DNA of 64,000 nt from assembly GCF_000350225.1 (NCBI RefSeq), contig NW_005179028.1:1-64000 (forward strand), written 5' to 3'. Made by a program: the position numbers and the translations under genes. How positions within the stretch are numbered: position 1 is the stretch's first letter; each line of letters opens with the position of its first letter. Shown in pieces: positions 22,315 through 36,268 of this stretch. The DNA comes from Chondrus crispus (lineage: Eukaryota; Rhodophyta; Florideophyceae; Gigartinales; Gigartinaceae). Under the pieces are notes generated by a model. That model worked only from the letters and a program-made list of their open reading frames with translations, had not been told where the DNA came from and searched no databases.

Positions 22315-22908
22315 GTTATTCGAAGGCAGTTCAGAATTTCGGGGGAGGAAGTTTGTTATATTTCGAATAGCGCGGTCATTTTAAAAACTATCAAAGAGGG
22401 GGCACAGGGAGCACCCCTCTTCGCCGGAACTCAACGAAAGTCGATGTGGGATGAACTGTGCGATATCTTCGTCGCGCTCGACGGCAGTATAAGCGAGGAG
22501 CTGCAATGCCGCGGCGACGTGATCGGGGGGATCGGAGGCATGATTGAGTCGGAAACAAGCACGGAGGAGCAGATGCGAGGGGTGCTGTGTTGAGAACACA
22601 GTGCGGGGTCAAAATGTACTTGACAGATACTGTAGGGGGTGGGTTCTTGGAATTTTTAATACGAGCAACGCCTCCGTGTTATTTCATATCTGCAATTGGA
22701 TTGGATCATACAGGCCATGGCCATGATTTGGGAATCTATGCTCACTCACGCTGCCATAACTGTATGTGGGGGATTTCTAGGCATATTATTGGCGCTTTCG
22801 CCTGTGCTCACGTCTTTACGACTTTTCTCTACTGTGCGCAAACTCAATGCAACTGCAACTGCTGTAGCATTGCTCCGCATAGCGAGTGAGAAGCCGTAAT
22901 CACATCAA
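22315..22908. other. Unassigned stretch between two transposase remnants
   Basis: Only weak frames on both strands. It may include the 5' part of the Harbinger-like element (minus) or the 5' end of the pogo-like element (plus). No terminal repeats were identified. Confidence 0.35.
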
Positions 22909-24840
22909 ATGAAGACTCGGCAGTCCTTCATGGTCCCCCATCTCGAATTGAACCTTCTCGGATTGAACCTTCTCGCATTTCTCAATGACGCCAGATCGGT
23001 GGAAACGCTGATTGCACAATTTGTCTTACAGGCGGCCGCGCTCATCATCAGGGAACACATGCTTAAGGCTCCGACGATGGAAAAGGAACACAGCGTGCTT
23101 CAGTTCGAAGCATCTGGTGGGTCGGTAGATAAGTGTGATAGGCGCCATGCACTTCGTTCTATAGACCTGAACGCCGAGGGAGGGCAAGTGCAAGTTCAGA
23201 CTGTAGCACAAAATATCAGCATCCTTCGCTGACGTTTGAGCTATTTCGAACCACATATCATCTACAATGTCGACGAAACAGGTCCATTTGTCCAGCTTCT
23301 CACTCTACAGAAATATGTCGGAACGTCTGAAGATCGTAAATATTTGCAAAGAATCAAGGGTATGAAATTAAAGAACTGCATAAACGCATTTGTTTGCACA
23401 AATGTTACTGGAGCTCGAAAGCTTGGATTGGCGATTATAGGATCTTCTAAGCAGCCGCGTTGCTTTGAAATTCGCCTCCACGCTGTTCCATATTTCCACC
23501 AGAAAAGTGCACGGGTCGATGGTGTAGCATAAACATCCTCAAACGGCTGAGGGTGTATGCGCAGTCCGCCGAGATCCCCGGATCGGCCGGGAGGTAGCAC
23601 ACTTAACCAGAAACAGAACCGGGCACGGGCCCAGTAGCGGTGTGGTGGAGCGGGTTGGGGTAGGACACGCGCACGCACGAGCGGATCTATGCTTCGACGT
23701 CCCGGGGCAAAACGGGTTCACGGTGCAGCACTGACGGGCGGCTCGTTCGAGTTTGCGGCGCGTCCCGATCAGTGCCGGTCCTGACTGCACGCGCGCTCTT
23801 CGGATTCTCACGGGTTAGAATAAGGTGGAGGTGAGAACGCCGGTGGAGGGTCGTTACCCAGCCTCTTTAGTCCCACCCGCCGTCGGTCCCTCCTACTATT
23901 TAGTGTAAAACTGACGTTATCATACTACAGTAGAGTAAGTACTGTTCTGTAGGCAGCTATTGTGGCCCGTTAGGGCCGTCCACAACTGGAGCCCTGACAG
24001 TCATCGGGGCTGACAGTACAAGTGGAGTACAAGTGTGGGTGCGCGCTGTGAGGTGTGCGCCCGCTGTAAGGTCCTTGCTTTACAGCGCGGGAAGAAATTC
24101 TAAATCTAACGTCCCGCGGTTATACAACAGATGGTGCGACTTTCCGGCGTTGGTTTTAGGAAAACTTCTGCCATTCATTAGAAGGAACGCATCGAGGCAT
24201 ATAGTCGTCTTGATGGACAGCTGCGGCTCTCACGGCAAGGATCTGCTTGATAGCAGGAAACAAGTCACCGTTTTTTATTGCCGGTGAATTGCACCTGTTT
24301 TCACCAGCTAATGCACATGGGTGTGATTGCAGAGTGGAAATCACATTATCGTCACAAACTTTTGCCGGGCATTATTATGCAATGGAGGCTCGTGAAGTGT
24401 GGAAGCGGATGGCTATTGTAAACAAACTATAAGCTGGCGTGAAGGGACTCAGTGAAGGTCATCATCCGCATATACTTGATGTGTCCTAACTCATTGGCCG
24501 TACTTGGGAAACTATTTTTTGGAGGACGATCGCACGTTGCTAAATGAAGGCCAGCATCCTACTTGCCGGTGTTCGAGAATATCTGGTCAATATGCCCGGA
24601 AATCTCAGTCGCAGTGTAATCCATATTGAAAAAGCAATTGTTCACGACGTTCTGCTGATGTTCTCTGGCATAAACATTGGTACTGGGTCTCTTTGCCGAG
24701 GGATTAAACATTTGAGAGGAGGGGTGTGGAGCAGTGGGTAAATGTTGAATCAGAAGAAGCTGTGGTGGAAGCGTCTGTCAATGACGCCATGGACGTTTTG
24801 GAGACGGCCCCGGCCGCCGTAAAGTACGCCTTGCAGTAAG
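22909..24840 (+). pseudogene. Pogo/Tigger-like transposase remnant (CENPB HTH plus DDE_1), split by a solo LTR
   Basis: The left half reads a CENPB-type helix-turn-helix (LKAPTMEKEHSVLQFEASGG, DKCDRRHALRSI) and then the DDE_1 start IIYNVDETG with the first catalytic Asp. The right half, after the LTR at 23523-24129, continues with the second Asp block (VVLMDSCGSHG) and a GVIAEWKSHYRHKLL segment typical of DDE_1. Reading resumes on either side of the GATGG duplication, so the LTR jumped into this gene. An in-frame stop just before the DDE_1 start, a later frameshift and several stops make it dead. TA duplications and terminal repeats were not found. Confidence 0.75.
23523..24129 (-). mobile_element. 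Solo gypsy-family LTR, reverse orientation
   Basis: Plus strand TGTAGCATAAAC to GTTATACAACA, flanked by perfect 5-bp duplications GATGG (23518-23522 and 24130-24134). The inner and terminal hairpins resemble those of the other LTR copies. It sits inside the pogo-like transposase. Confidence 0.9.
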
Positions 24841-27800
24841 CACGGTCATAAGTATAAGGGGCCGCCCTGCTGGCTGGGCCGGCTGCCGAGCGGAGTACCA
24901 CCGCGCTGGGCACACGTGTACGATTGAACTGGATGGTAATTTGGAATTAGTGGGACTGGGGTCCGGGCTTCCCTCCGAAGGGCTCAGACCTTTGCACCTG
25001 CCGCATTCTAATGCCCGGGGGCAAGCTGGACTCCCTTCCGTTCCAAGCCTAAAGCTACGCTCCGGTCTCAGTCCCGTTTAGCTTTCCGGCTTTTAAACCG
25101 TGACCGACAGTCCGGATATATTACAACCGACGGGCTTCCCGTCACAGACCACATGTTCCTGGCTTCTTAATAGTTCATTATGATCGGAATAGGACTGTTC
25201 GTCGTAATTCTGCGACGCGTGCTCCCTCACCTCCAAGCCCACCTGTTTCCGAGTGGCCGGGAAGAGGGTAGTTTTTCCAAAATGTATTGCCAGGACTGTT
25301 TTGAAAACAAAACACAATTTTCTTAGCCGGCTTTCGCGGAACACGCAATAGTCCACTGTCACCAGGCCTGTATCCCATTTTGCGAAGGCTACTCTCATTG
25401 TGGAAGAATACCCGCAGGCAGGGGAGCACCGGTAGCCAACATCAAACTGGAGGTTCAGAAAAAAACTAATGCAGTACTTTTGGAACTGTCGTGCACTACA
25501 GCCACGTGTGGCGGCTGTAGGCAGAGCGACGCGCGTTCGGACGCGTAAGGAAATTCGGGAGACCACCCGGTGGATGACCGGAACCGGGATCCGGGCGCGG
25601 CTTGCGCGGTAGAAAAGTAGCAAGGTAGTCAGCAATAAAAGGGGGTGGAATTAAGAGAAAGACAGAGCTAGCAGGACGGACAGCACAGTAGTTAACGTAG
25701 GTCTCGCGCGGGGGGATCGACGCGCGCGGGGAAGGCAGTTGGGATTCCAAGGGTGTAGATGGCTCGGTCGGTATGGGCGAGCCAGTACCGAGTCGAGGCT
25801 ACAACCTGGAATCCAGAAACCAAGGTAAAAGACCCAAGGCTTCGTGCCTCTTTACTTTGATTATCGGGTTGACTATATAGTCCCCCGTGGCCGTAATGGC
25901 GAAGCTAAATTATACTGTAAATTAGAATAACTAGGAAATAACGGGTGTAGCCCCGAGGGGACCAAGTACAGCCCCCATAGGCCTTATGGGTTGCGGAGGG
26001 ATTACACGTGTCCACGGAGAGGTCCGGTAGAGCGGCAGGGGAGTCCACGTGTACCCGTGGTACACGTGGTGGCGGCGAGCGCGATTTTGGCGAGATTAGG
26101 ACAGCTGTGTCGGTGCCGAGTACAGTGCACGACAGGAACTAGAAGTTCCAGTGTTTCTAGCAGTCATCACAGAATTTACGATATCTACACTCGAATTTAT
26201 TCTGGCGCAAAGAAGGCGAATCGTAGAATTACTCGAAATGGTGCCGCATGACAAAATGAGTATGCGAAAGAACCCAGAACTACGTCAAGCGGAAGAGCTG
26301 TAGTTGTTGGTCAACTAAACCACTCCTCGCAAAAAGAGCTCCGTCATCTTGCGTTTCAGGAGGTGCGACCTTCAAGGGATTTGAAAGTATCGTTACTAGG
26401 GTGAAAGGTTTCATGTCGACAGAAGTGAGTCTCAATCCATTTTCATTGTGGGATGTGGTACTTGTAAAATGCTACAGCACAAGCCCATAGTGTCTTAACG
26501 GGACCAAAGGGAGTGGTCATCGCCAGATACATGAGGAATCGCCTTACGAGTGTTCCATACTATATGGGATGGAATCTGATTCTTCATCAAACGAAGGTAT
26601 ACTGGTGAGCAATTTTAAGGGCGCGGCAAACTGTAGAATATCTACAACTATCGTACTTGTTCAACCTAAACCAATGTGGGATCCCGTGGATGAAAATCAG
26701 GTGTAGAACTTCTGACTTTAATGGCGCTAAAATAGAAGGGAATGGTCTGGACTTTCAATCGACAGTCGATAATCCGGTATGTGTGCAGGTGTGGAAAGTC
26801 AAGATTGGTTGTACGGTTCATTTCGACAGAGAAGCAAGGCAACGAAGTGCCCAACTTCCAGTTGATACCAAGATGTTTTCTATAGGACGATGATGAAAAC
26901 GCAAAACTGCAGAAGCATTGCTGAAGCAAACGAAGCTCTGGAATGTGTCAGATCGCCTGACCAGAATTCGGCCGATTGGGTACTCCAGTGACTTATAAAA
27001 CTTTTCCATTACAGGGGTTTTAAAGCGGCCCATAAAAATCGCCCCACTGGATCTCGGGACACAAACATCATTGAAAGACAGAACAGAAGATGAAATCAGT
27101 TCTGTTGAGTACAATAGATTCAGCTGCACGGCTTGTAGACCCCGACAATATTTCAATGGAGGAATCGCTTGGATCGTAGACAGAGTAAATTCAGGGTACA
27201 GTGAACCCCTGATACAGTAGACTCTCTCTGTAAAATGAACTTCAGATTCCCGGAGTGGTGCCAAATATGCATGTTTCGGGAACAGTTGCAGATTTTTGTT
27301 CTGTAAAACGCACTGGTGCAATACAGTGAACGTTCCGGAGCAGTGAACAGCAATGTACGCCATTTGAATGTACGAAGCCTATTTTTGGGTGCCAAACAGC
27401 GAGCCATGGGTGTTTCAATTTGAATTCACGACTCATACTCATTTTATGGGTGAACAGGGCAAAAGAACTAATCTTCGTCTTTTTGGATCGCTTCTGACGT
27501 GAAACATTTGTTCCATCAAGTTCAAGTGAACGACATTCAACTAGCAATAACCTAATGATTCTTGTATGGGCACTGGATAATGAAGGAGAATTAAAGAGAA
27601 CTCTGCCCTGGAACTTTCCCAAGCCTCGTGCAGCTTAGTTACGGAACTATGAGGGCGCGCTGGGAACTCATCCGGTGTATGAAGCACTTAGTATTCATCT
27701 AAAATGTCCGTAGACTGAAGTACAGTAGCTTTTCCACCATTGAACTGAACTTCAACCGCTGCAACAGAAGCAGCATTTGTCTCTATAACGGTCTTACTAG

Positions 27801-27999
27801 TGTACAGTCCATTTTTCGACTGCTAAAACGTTTTGTAGATCACTGTCGGTAAACTCATCTACCAATTTGAGCCGCGAAGTAAACGGACTCCTCAGTCATG
27901 AGCGTGCCTTTCATAGCTATCGAATAAGTTTCAAGAATAATCTCAACTTGCCTATCTTTCCAGCACATCTCTCCCACATCAGAATGCAGCCACTCGGCT
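24841..27999. other. Transposon-derived stretch without an identified gene
   Basis: GC-rich LTR-like sequence with ACACGTG motifs lies at about 24.85-26.1 kb (for example GTAGAGCGGCAGGG near 26025, resembling part of the gypsy LTR), but no bounded LTR was found. A minus-strand frame at 25093-25635 with several Cys is not recognised. 26.2-28.0 kb is AT-rich with scattered frames, perhaps eroded transposase. Confidence 0.35.
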
Positions 28000-29551
28000 C
28001 CTTTTCTGGGCTGCCAATGACAGCTGCACAGGTATAGCCTTCTCCGTGCTCAATGCGGAGCCATTAAAAGGGGGAGCAGCCGGACTGACAATTTCAAAAC
28101 TTCTGTCCACCTCAAATGCGCAACACAATTTTTACGTTGCGCATCTGCGGTGGACAGAATATGTCTGTATTTAGACGTGCATTGGACAACACTGCCTTAC
28201 GAACTATATTCCAAGCCCGCGCCATCATTAAAACAGCCCCGTATGGAGAGAATTTTTCGATTATTTAAAAGGAGGTCGTTCCTCTTCTGATATCCTTAGA
28301 TATTGACGTACTCTATCAGATCGTCAATTGACAGGCGGCGGAAAGCGCATTTCAGTGGCCTCCCGATAGCGACATCCACAGGCTCCAACGCCGATGCCAT
28401 ATTAGGTAGTAGAAATATAACTTCGTAGTTTCCAAATTGGCTATATTTAAGAGCATGAGCTGAGAAATTATCTATGATAGAAGTTGTCCTGCGGCTCCTA
28501 AATTCCGATATCTTATTGACTCTGCTAAATGTACGGATCCATAAGTGAGCACTGTTCGATGCATTATTTCCAATTTGATAAAATATACGGGTATCTTTCA
28601 TTCAGTAGAAACAACTCGGATACGATCGAGGGTGATGCGCCCTGCGTATGATTGAAGAGGGCACTTTTGCTCCATACACGAATACAGTAAGAACAGCGGT
28701 AAGCCTTTCGTTGACCCGTTCATACATCGACGGTTGATCACTTGTTCTTATTGCACGACCACGAAATGATGGGAATAAAACCACTGTTTTATCTGTATTG
28801 CAAATATCTTCAATGGAAACCTTGCACGTACCCCTCCCCAATTCGTCACATGAATTTCGAAGTGTTTGTGGACTGATATGCCCGACTAGACACGCTTTCT
28901 TGCTGCTTACGGATCTGTCTAGTTTCATAAAGTTACGTGCCCACCCGGAACTTTCATTAAAAGATTTTAGTGACTTGATATCTTTTTGTATATGATTTTT
29001 GCAACATTTGATAAAAGAGCTGTTTCCGTAAGTTTCATCTTGAATTGATGAAATATTGAAGAGGGAAGGTGTTGCGCTGCCCTCGGGATAATTCATTCCC
29101 TGAACATAAACTCTCCGAGCATATATATATTGTGCCCATGTTTGCACGTCCTCAGAGCACTTTCAATATCTGGGTACTTTCCGTTTTTCATTCGACATAA
29201 TTTCTTGATCATTCTGCCAGACGTGTCCACTGACATTATCGTAGCAAACTGTTTACACCAAGGTGAGGCTGCAGCTTTAGAAACCTTATATTTGGCAGAC
29301 ATTTGTAGAGAATTCCATGTTTTCTTTGTTGATCGCAGGTTGCCAAATAAACTATATCTCTTTGTGCCAAGGAATCGCAGAGCCTGTTGCTTCTGAGCTA
29401 ATCTCCGCTGAGTGCGTGTGGCCTGAGATTTCAGTGAGGTGTTAGACCCCGTTGTAAAGTGAATTCTTGATCGGTTAGCTGCACTACAACAGGAACTGGC
29501 TGATGGAAGATTTGAAGCAACGTTATAAGAAAAGGAGTGGTACATTCTCAC
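28000..29551 (-). pseudogene. Second pogo/Tigger-like transposase remnant
   Basis: The minus strand carries an N-terminal HTH region (LAQKQQALRFLG to KYKVSKAAASPWCKQF), a second HTH (KYPDIESALRT, then WAQYIYARRVYVQG in another frame), the FNESSGWARNFMKL block, a DDE_1 part (ERLTAVLTVFVYGAKVPSSII) and the second Asp block (SIIDNFSAHALKYSQF, FLLPNMASALEPVDVAIG). The halves of the second HTH are in different frames near 29.13-29.15 kb and a stop precedes 28.6 kb, so it is dead. Downstream to about 28.0 kb the reading is very degraded. It differs in sequence from the 22.9-24.8 kb copy and points the other way. Confidence 0.75.
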
Positions 29552-30889
29552 GCGATACCTTCGACGGTTGGGACAGTTTAGTAATTAGTCTAGTGTAGTA
29601 GTGGGAATGCGGTTCCACGATTTGGTGTAGGAAGTAAGGATAGTGACGCTGAACATTCCTGACATTCAGGATTCTATCTCCCAAACGGTAATTAACATTC
29701 AAAACCGTCCGAAATTCGGATAATATGAATTACTAGAGAGGCATCAGTACGAGATCAGGGCAAATTATTTACTGATACAGGGGCACAAAAGTCTTAAATA
29801 TTACGAAATAGGTCCTTTTAACGCCTGCCAATAGAAATCTACCCCAAATCATTGGATATAGTGACCTGCGCGATACACTGAGCTTCTGAACCAGAACCTT
29901 GTGCCCCGATTGATTCCCTGTACCGCCCATTTTTCTGTAGTGGTACTAGTGCGTACAACCCACTGCGCAAGTAGCAGCGATGTGACTCTTTGGTCTAGAT
30001 CGAAACGTGCTCAGAAGAAACCGAAGAGGTCCTACACTTCCAGAACAGAGAGCCACTGAGTACCTTGACGTTATCTTCCTTAGACCCGTCTCACGGAGAG
30101 ATATAACACCAGGCTGTCGTATTTCGGGATAGAACTACGCGTAGAAAGTTCAAAACACCTCGTGTAAGACAGGAATTGCGCCATCACTACCACAATAGCA
30201 TTTCCTCCTCCACGCCTATGATAAGGTAGCGATTTAAATTATGGTACACACGCAATCGGGCATGGCAAGGCATGCAATCATAAAGGACAGACAAGCGACA
30301 CTGAAACAAATCGCACTTATGGTGTCATCGATTGAATAACTTAGGCAAATGCCACGGTTTTCGCAGAGAAATTTTAGTTACCCACATTCAGGATTGTATA
30401 ATCAAGAAATTCTAATGAAAATAAGAGACTCTAGATGTTGGATCGTCCTCGGAAAATAAGAAGTAAAAATTACTTGAACCGTAATTTTTTATATTTATGT
30501 CCTGAATTTGGAGCAGTTGATAGGTATATCTGTCTTTGCCGGAACTTGATGCCTCGACATCCTCTCACACATCAAGAGCCAGAAAAGCGTTTTACATCAA
30601 AATATGAAAGTGCCTGTCACGCATTCACCGACGACATAGCTGATATTTTGTATTTATAGTGAGGCACCTATATTTTGTCGTAACGAAATAGAATAAATGC
30701 AAGCCGATAACTATCATTCTCCAAACCGCTTAAAAGCTCTCAGCGGGTGGCTTCAATGACTGAGGTAGTGACGACTTGGAGCGGTTTCCTTCAATGCTTA
30801 CGACGTGAAAGGATTGTCGTAATTATGTTTTGTGATCACGCGTAAGTGTGATTTAGTCGAGTGCATCAAGTTAGTATATCGTCCATGCC
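29552..30889. other. AT-rich stretch, nothing recognised
   Basis: Only short frames (for example 30435-30659 plus) that match no family I know. Confidence 0.4.
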
Positions 30890-32060
30890 TTTTTGGTACT
30901 GATCGGAATTTTCTTCTTTTCTGCAAGGTTCAAGCGTTTCGAAGACGTCAGGGCGGTGCTCGATCGCTGGGCACGAATTGGTATCCAGGGAGTCCACCAC
31001 GCCTATGTAGATATCGTGATGCATCGTTCTCTTGCAATGCGATGTGGTGCTGTGAGAGGGGCACCGCATTTTTCTTTTTTCAAATGCGGACAAAGAATGG
31101 CAGATCATTATGGATTGGACTTGGCATTCATCTCAAGACAAACTCTTCTGCTGCGCTAAAAGTTTGCGGGCAGAAACATTGGGTGCTGCAATTTTGCTAG
31201 CACAGAGCAAGCAGCAACTGTTATTTTTCGAAGATGTCCCAGAAATATTGATGTCTTTGCAAAATTTGGTAGTAATAAATATCAGTGTCAAATCTGTTAG
31301 GTATATGAATAAATATAGTCATAATGGTTGTGTAATTATATCAGTTCTCTCCAGATCAGAACCAAAATTTGGGAAATGAAGTATACCGTGAAGAAGCCAG
31401 TTATTTGGTAGAATTGCTAGGAATATGGAATGCAATCTGCCAATAGACAATAGACAACTGCTGCACCAGAATATGAAATATATGTCATGAACACTGTAGG
31501 TTTCTTACGTCATGTCTCTCGAGATGGGCACTGACACCCGTATGGTACTTCAGTTCCAATGTCAGGAAAAACTGGTCCAATAATGGAATGGCGTGCAGAT
31601 TTACACAAATTTAAGTTTTTCCATTACCATAAGGGCTCCAATCCACGCGTTATCTGTTGTTTAACATGCCCCCATTATTTATTCATTACACTCGAATGAA
31701 GAAGTGTGTATGACAAGCCCCGCCTTGGAAGATCCCATTATTACACAGAATTACTTTTTCGCCCTGTAAGTAGGGTTGCTTATTCCGCGTTCGTGTACGT
31801 GCTGTGCCTCAAGCATGCCATCAAATATATCATATTGATCTACGTTGCTGGTGCCAGCGAACATGATTGGTATTACTGCACGTGTAGTCCTTCTGTTTCA
31901 GTATTTCATCGCAAGCCCAACGGGGACTAATCCAAATCGGTTACATGAAATGAGCGAAAGATTTGGACTCTTACAGGAAACTTAGGATGGACTGCTATGT
32001 CGCCTGATTTGTGCCTAAATATATGGCCTCGTTTCGTGTTTTGTGTACCCTTCGTACATG
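30890..32060 (+). pseudogene. Possible Tc1/mariner-type transposase remnant
   Basis: Near 31.99-32.04 kb the plus strand reads WTAMSPDLCLNIWPRF, which resembles the WPAMSPDLNPIEN-W block holding the last catalytic acid of DDE_3 transposases. Upstream frames (30893-31159) are protein-like but not assignable. If correct, this is a heavily decayed copy. Confidence 0.3.
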
Positions 32061-32217
32061 GCTCGTTACTTTAATTCAGGTATCAATGTCACCACGCACA
32101 CGTGTACAGTACCACACGTAGAACTGCAGACCACCTCGTCGTCCTTTCCGCCGGCAAAGGCGTATTTTAAGCACAAGATAGTAAAGGCGGCGGGGTCACG
32201 CGACTTTCTTCATTACA

Positions 32218-35200
32218 GGTTATGAGCACCATCGTTTAAAACCCTACCACTGTACCGCAAACACCAGAGCTCAATTTCGGACCCCCTTATCCACCGCCCC
32301 AAGTCTCCAGCGTCGAGCTTTGCTCCGCGCTGTGGCAACATGCGCTGCCCCCACGTCGACCAGTGCTCCATGTTTCGCGCGTCTAGTCTGACCCAGCATC
32401 CCACAAAGCGGTAAAGCCCTGCTCCTGCAAACACCGAAACTAGTACATCTCGATCTCAGCGTCTTCAAGGCCGCTCTACTGCGGATATTGGGCTTGAGTT
32501 CTACAAAAACGCTCGCCTTACCCAGTACGACTTCGATATTCCAGGCGCTCCATTAGAACGCGCCATGGCCGATCTCACCCCATCGGCGTTGGTCCAACCA
32601 TCGAACATTCAACCCACCAGCAACCTTAGCCAGTTCATCCCCGCTCCCGAATGGAAAATTTCCGATCAGCTTCCGAAATTGGGTTTCCGGAATGATCTCC
32701 AATGGGAAGCAGATCTCACCGACACGCGTGACCTCCCTGAAATCATCTCCACAACATTCTCTGTCGGCGAGAAGGAATCTGATAATGATGAACGCTCTAG
32801 GAAAGCGTTCGCCAGCTGTCGCCGCATGACTGCACCCAGTCTAGACACCACAATCAACGACCTCCTTCCCGCCTGCATCTGTTCAGATAGCCCATCTCGA
32901 ATTTTTACCAACATCGACTCCTTGCTGCACGCCACATCCCAATCCGTCCAACATTACCACTCTGACACCCCACACACGCTCTACCGCTGGATGCACCCCA
33001 ACATCAAACAACCATCCCAACTCCGGGGGCGGAAACAGTCGTGGCTACTAGGTTCATGGGCGTCCACGCAGCTGTGGGCCCAGACGATAGGGTAACGACT
33101 CCCGCCAGGACTGAGATTTCCACAGCAACTTCAATCGTTTTCGCAACTTGGGCAGTTGTTTGCCGCTTCCGCCGGCGACAGCAAACCAAATAACTAGTTT
33201 CTTGTACGCGCCTGCCGCCGTATCACCGCTGTCCGCGCCGCCCGCCCGCTCACTTCAAGAGCAGCCTGCAGGGCAAACCATCAACGTATCTGCCCTACAT
33301 GCCCTGCCCGCGGCTACCGCCACCACGACGCAATAGGATACGCACAACGACAATGAAAGTGACACATACGAACTTGGCTCCTGCGCATACCCATCCCACA
33401 TGAAGTATCTCATCGCCAACATGGCCCCTCTATCCACCACCTGCAAACGCAAACCGTAACTCCATTTCTCATCCGGTGCCGGGCATCTCCGCACCGCACA
33501 GATCCGAATGAACACGAGAACGGCCCTACACTGGCTAGAAACCATACATCCCGGTCCTATAGCAAATCTGTTCACCCTCAAGGATATTTCAAATCAAGTG
33601 GGATGCGTTGTGTTTAGTACGCGGAAAACATACTTAGTCCACAAAAATCACATAGCCCCTTGCGCCTTACACAACGGCACCTTACGTGTGAGCCATTATG
33701 GACTTGCTAAGCTATTCTCTGTTTTACACTCTTCCTGAACCCGAACCACCGCACATTCTCAGGGTTACACTACACGTACTCCAAGACATGCGTCTCGCAA
33801 CACATCAGCCGCTCTAAAATCGACCTCAAATCCTGTCAAAGTCACACCACGCCCTATCACATCATACGAAATCACCAAGCCACCAAACCCAAGGGCGTAT
33901 GCGAAATTATCAACACAACCCCCCACACCGACCAACGACTCCAAGTCAGCAGCCATTCATTTCTGGTATCTTATATTCAATCACATTCGACCCCGTACAC
34001 TGCAACACATGGAACGCGAGCACCTGCTCCCGCTACCCGATATTATCCGTCAAAGAGCACCGCCGTTTTCCTACTGTGGGTATGCGAACGAGAAGACGCG
34101 CCCTAAACTGCATCGGTGCACGGCTCCTGTCTACGAGGTCGCAGTATCCCTCTTATCCGACTTCTGGAGGCCCGTAGGACCCAAGTCCATTCAAGGCCAT
34201 TCCTATTTCATGATAATATTCAACACTGCATCCCGATACGCAACTATCTACAACATGCTTAACCGGCAACCGATTCTCAACCATGCTACTACTGCTGCCC
34301 AACTCATGACAACCCAACATGGCACACCAACACGACTCATGACGACCGACCGCGCACGACAGTATATAATCAAAGCTGTCTAAAAACTCTACGCTACCGA
34401 CGGTATTCAGCTTCGACTATCAATGCCGCACTGTCCTCAGGAGAATGATATCGCCGAATGCATCAACCATATCCTCCTCACCGCTGCACATGTATCACAC
34501 CATCACGGAAAGCTCTATGACGCGTACTCGGGTGACTTTGCGAGGGACGCAGTTTTCAAGTACAATGTAACTAAGCACCATAAAACTGGACAACTCTCTC
34601 ACACGCTTTGGTTCGCCACGCCTCCCTCATCGACACAATTATTCCATGTCAGCCATTTACGGCACATTCCTATTTTCTCTCTCAAAAAAACGTTAGAGCT
34701 GCGCGCCATCCAACTTCGATATATTTGCAAGACTGGACAAATCCCATATCGGCCTCGTATCTACCGGTGCGGCACGCACAATACGAGTTGTCGACTTCTA
34801 CACCTACACCCCAGCTCGCGGCCCGGTTGTTACCCAAAGCTACACATTCAAGTCCAACATTCTTCACTGAGACCCTGACCAGCTTACCCCAGCCACCCCC
34901 GCCCCAAGGTGGCTACTACAAGCTCAATGTTGCGCAGACGCCGTGAAAGGGGAAATATGGCATGCTTCCGAACTTAACAATTTCAATAAAGCACGTGCCA
35001 TCCAATGGCTCCAAAACAATAAAATTCCCCGTTAAAACCGCCTCACCCCCCAATAATGACATACCGGTACGGACGGGCATCAGACGGCAACATTCTCGAA
35101 AGAAAAGCCAGATGCGCGGTACGCCGTGACTACAACAGAAGACGGTACCCATTTCAGTCCGGCCCACACAGCATCATTCATGACCAACAAGACGACGGTC

Positions 35201-36268
35201 AGATTATTACTGGCTCTCAAAGTGGCACACGGCTTAGGTTCCGAGCACTTCGTCATTAACGTTCCATACGTCCACGAAAACAGGCACAGCACCAAGTTTA
35301 CATCAGACAGCACCCTCCATTCCACGGCAAATAAAACTATCCTTTTCACGGTGCCCAACTGGTCCAAACTTATATGGTATTCCATGTAGTGGATGCCACT
35401 ACATCCACGGAGCTCCAAAGCATCTTCTAAAATATGGCTATTCACAAAGCTAACAAAAACCGTGCTTATTCATCTTCCTAGCACTCAATGCTAATTACTT
35501 CCTCATATTCACCACTCATCAGCGACTAATCAAGGACCTATACAACAACCTCACCACCAAATACAACATCAGGTCCCAAGATATACCCACACAGTACCTC
35601 GGATGGAAAGTCTCGCATTTCCAAAACGGAGCCGTTCAAATCAGTCAACTGAAATACATCCACAGTATTCTGACGAACACACGCATGGCCATTGCGGGCC
35701 CGCGACATAGCCCATACGTCAGAGACTAATCCTACCATGCCCCAGCACCGGAAGATAAGCTCACCCCCGACCTCATTTACCAGTACCAAACGCATCGTTG
35801 GCGAGCTACGATATGTGACAGACTGCACTCGCCCCGACATCATTTTAGCTGTCAACAGTGTGACAGACGCAACCCACAACCTCACAGGGTGGTTGCTGGC
35901 TTCATATGGAAACACTGGTTCAATAATTCAAGTCACCATGCATTACGGCCTCCTGTACGCAAAAGAAACCAACTGTAGTGCAATAATGGGCTCTACAGGG
36001 GCGTGGAAGGAAAGGAATAATTGGATCTGACAAATAGTCCGGGTTGGGGCCACACGTGTGACTATTTGCACGGTTTTAATATTTAATTGTTTTAGTTTAT
36101 TTAGTTTTGAATAGTTACCATTAATTTAGCTGATAGTAGATTAGATTTAAGATCTAGCGCGGAGAGCTACTGTAGCAGCTCCGGCGGGGCGATATATACC
36201 CAAGCCCATTGACCACCAAGTCAGTAAAGGTAACCCGAGTTTCCAGAGTTGAATAACACCTTGGTCGA
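32218..36268 (+). mobile_element. Decayed Ty1/copia element (copia 4)
   Basis: A likely primer site GGTTATGAGC at 32218 (one mismatch from the half-tRNA motif of copia 1) follows a CATTACA end. A gag-like frame lies at 32565-33095, an integrase core at 34.1-34.7 kb (LSDFWRPVGPKSIQG, TTDRARQYI, PQENDIAECINHIL), and RT pieces at 35.1-35.9 kb (SFMTNKTTVRLLLALKVAHG, TQYLGWKVSHFQNG, RPDIILAVN). A purine-rich tract near 36.01 kb precedes a possible 3' LTR (about 36028-36268, TGACAAATAG to GAATAACA); I could not confirm a 5' partner. Broken many times and old. Confidence 0.75.

Noticed and set aside
22213-22593. Plus-strand frame of 126 codons
   Set aside because: Partly antisense to the Harbinger-like transposase remnant, with no recognisable domain.
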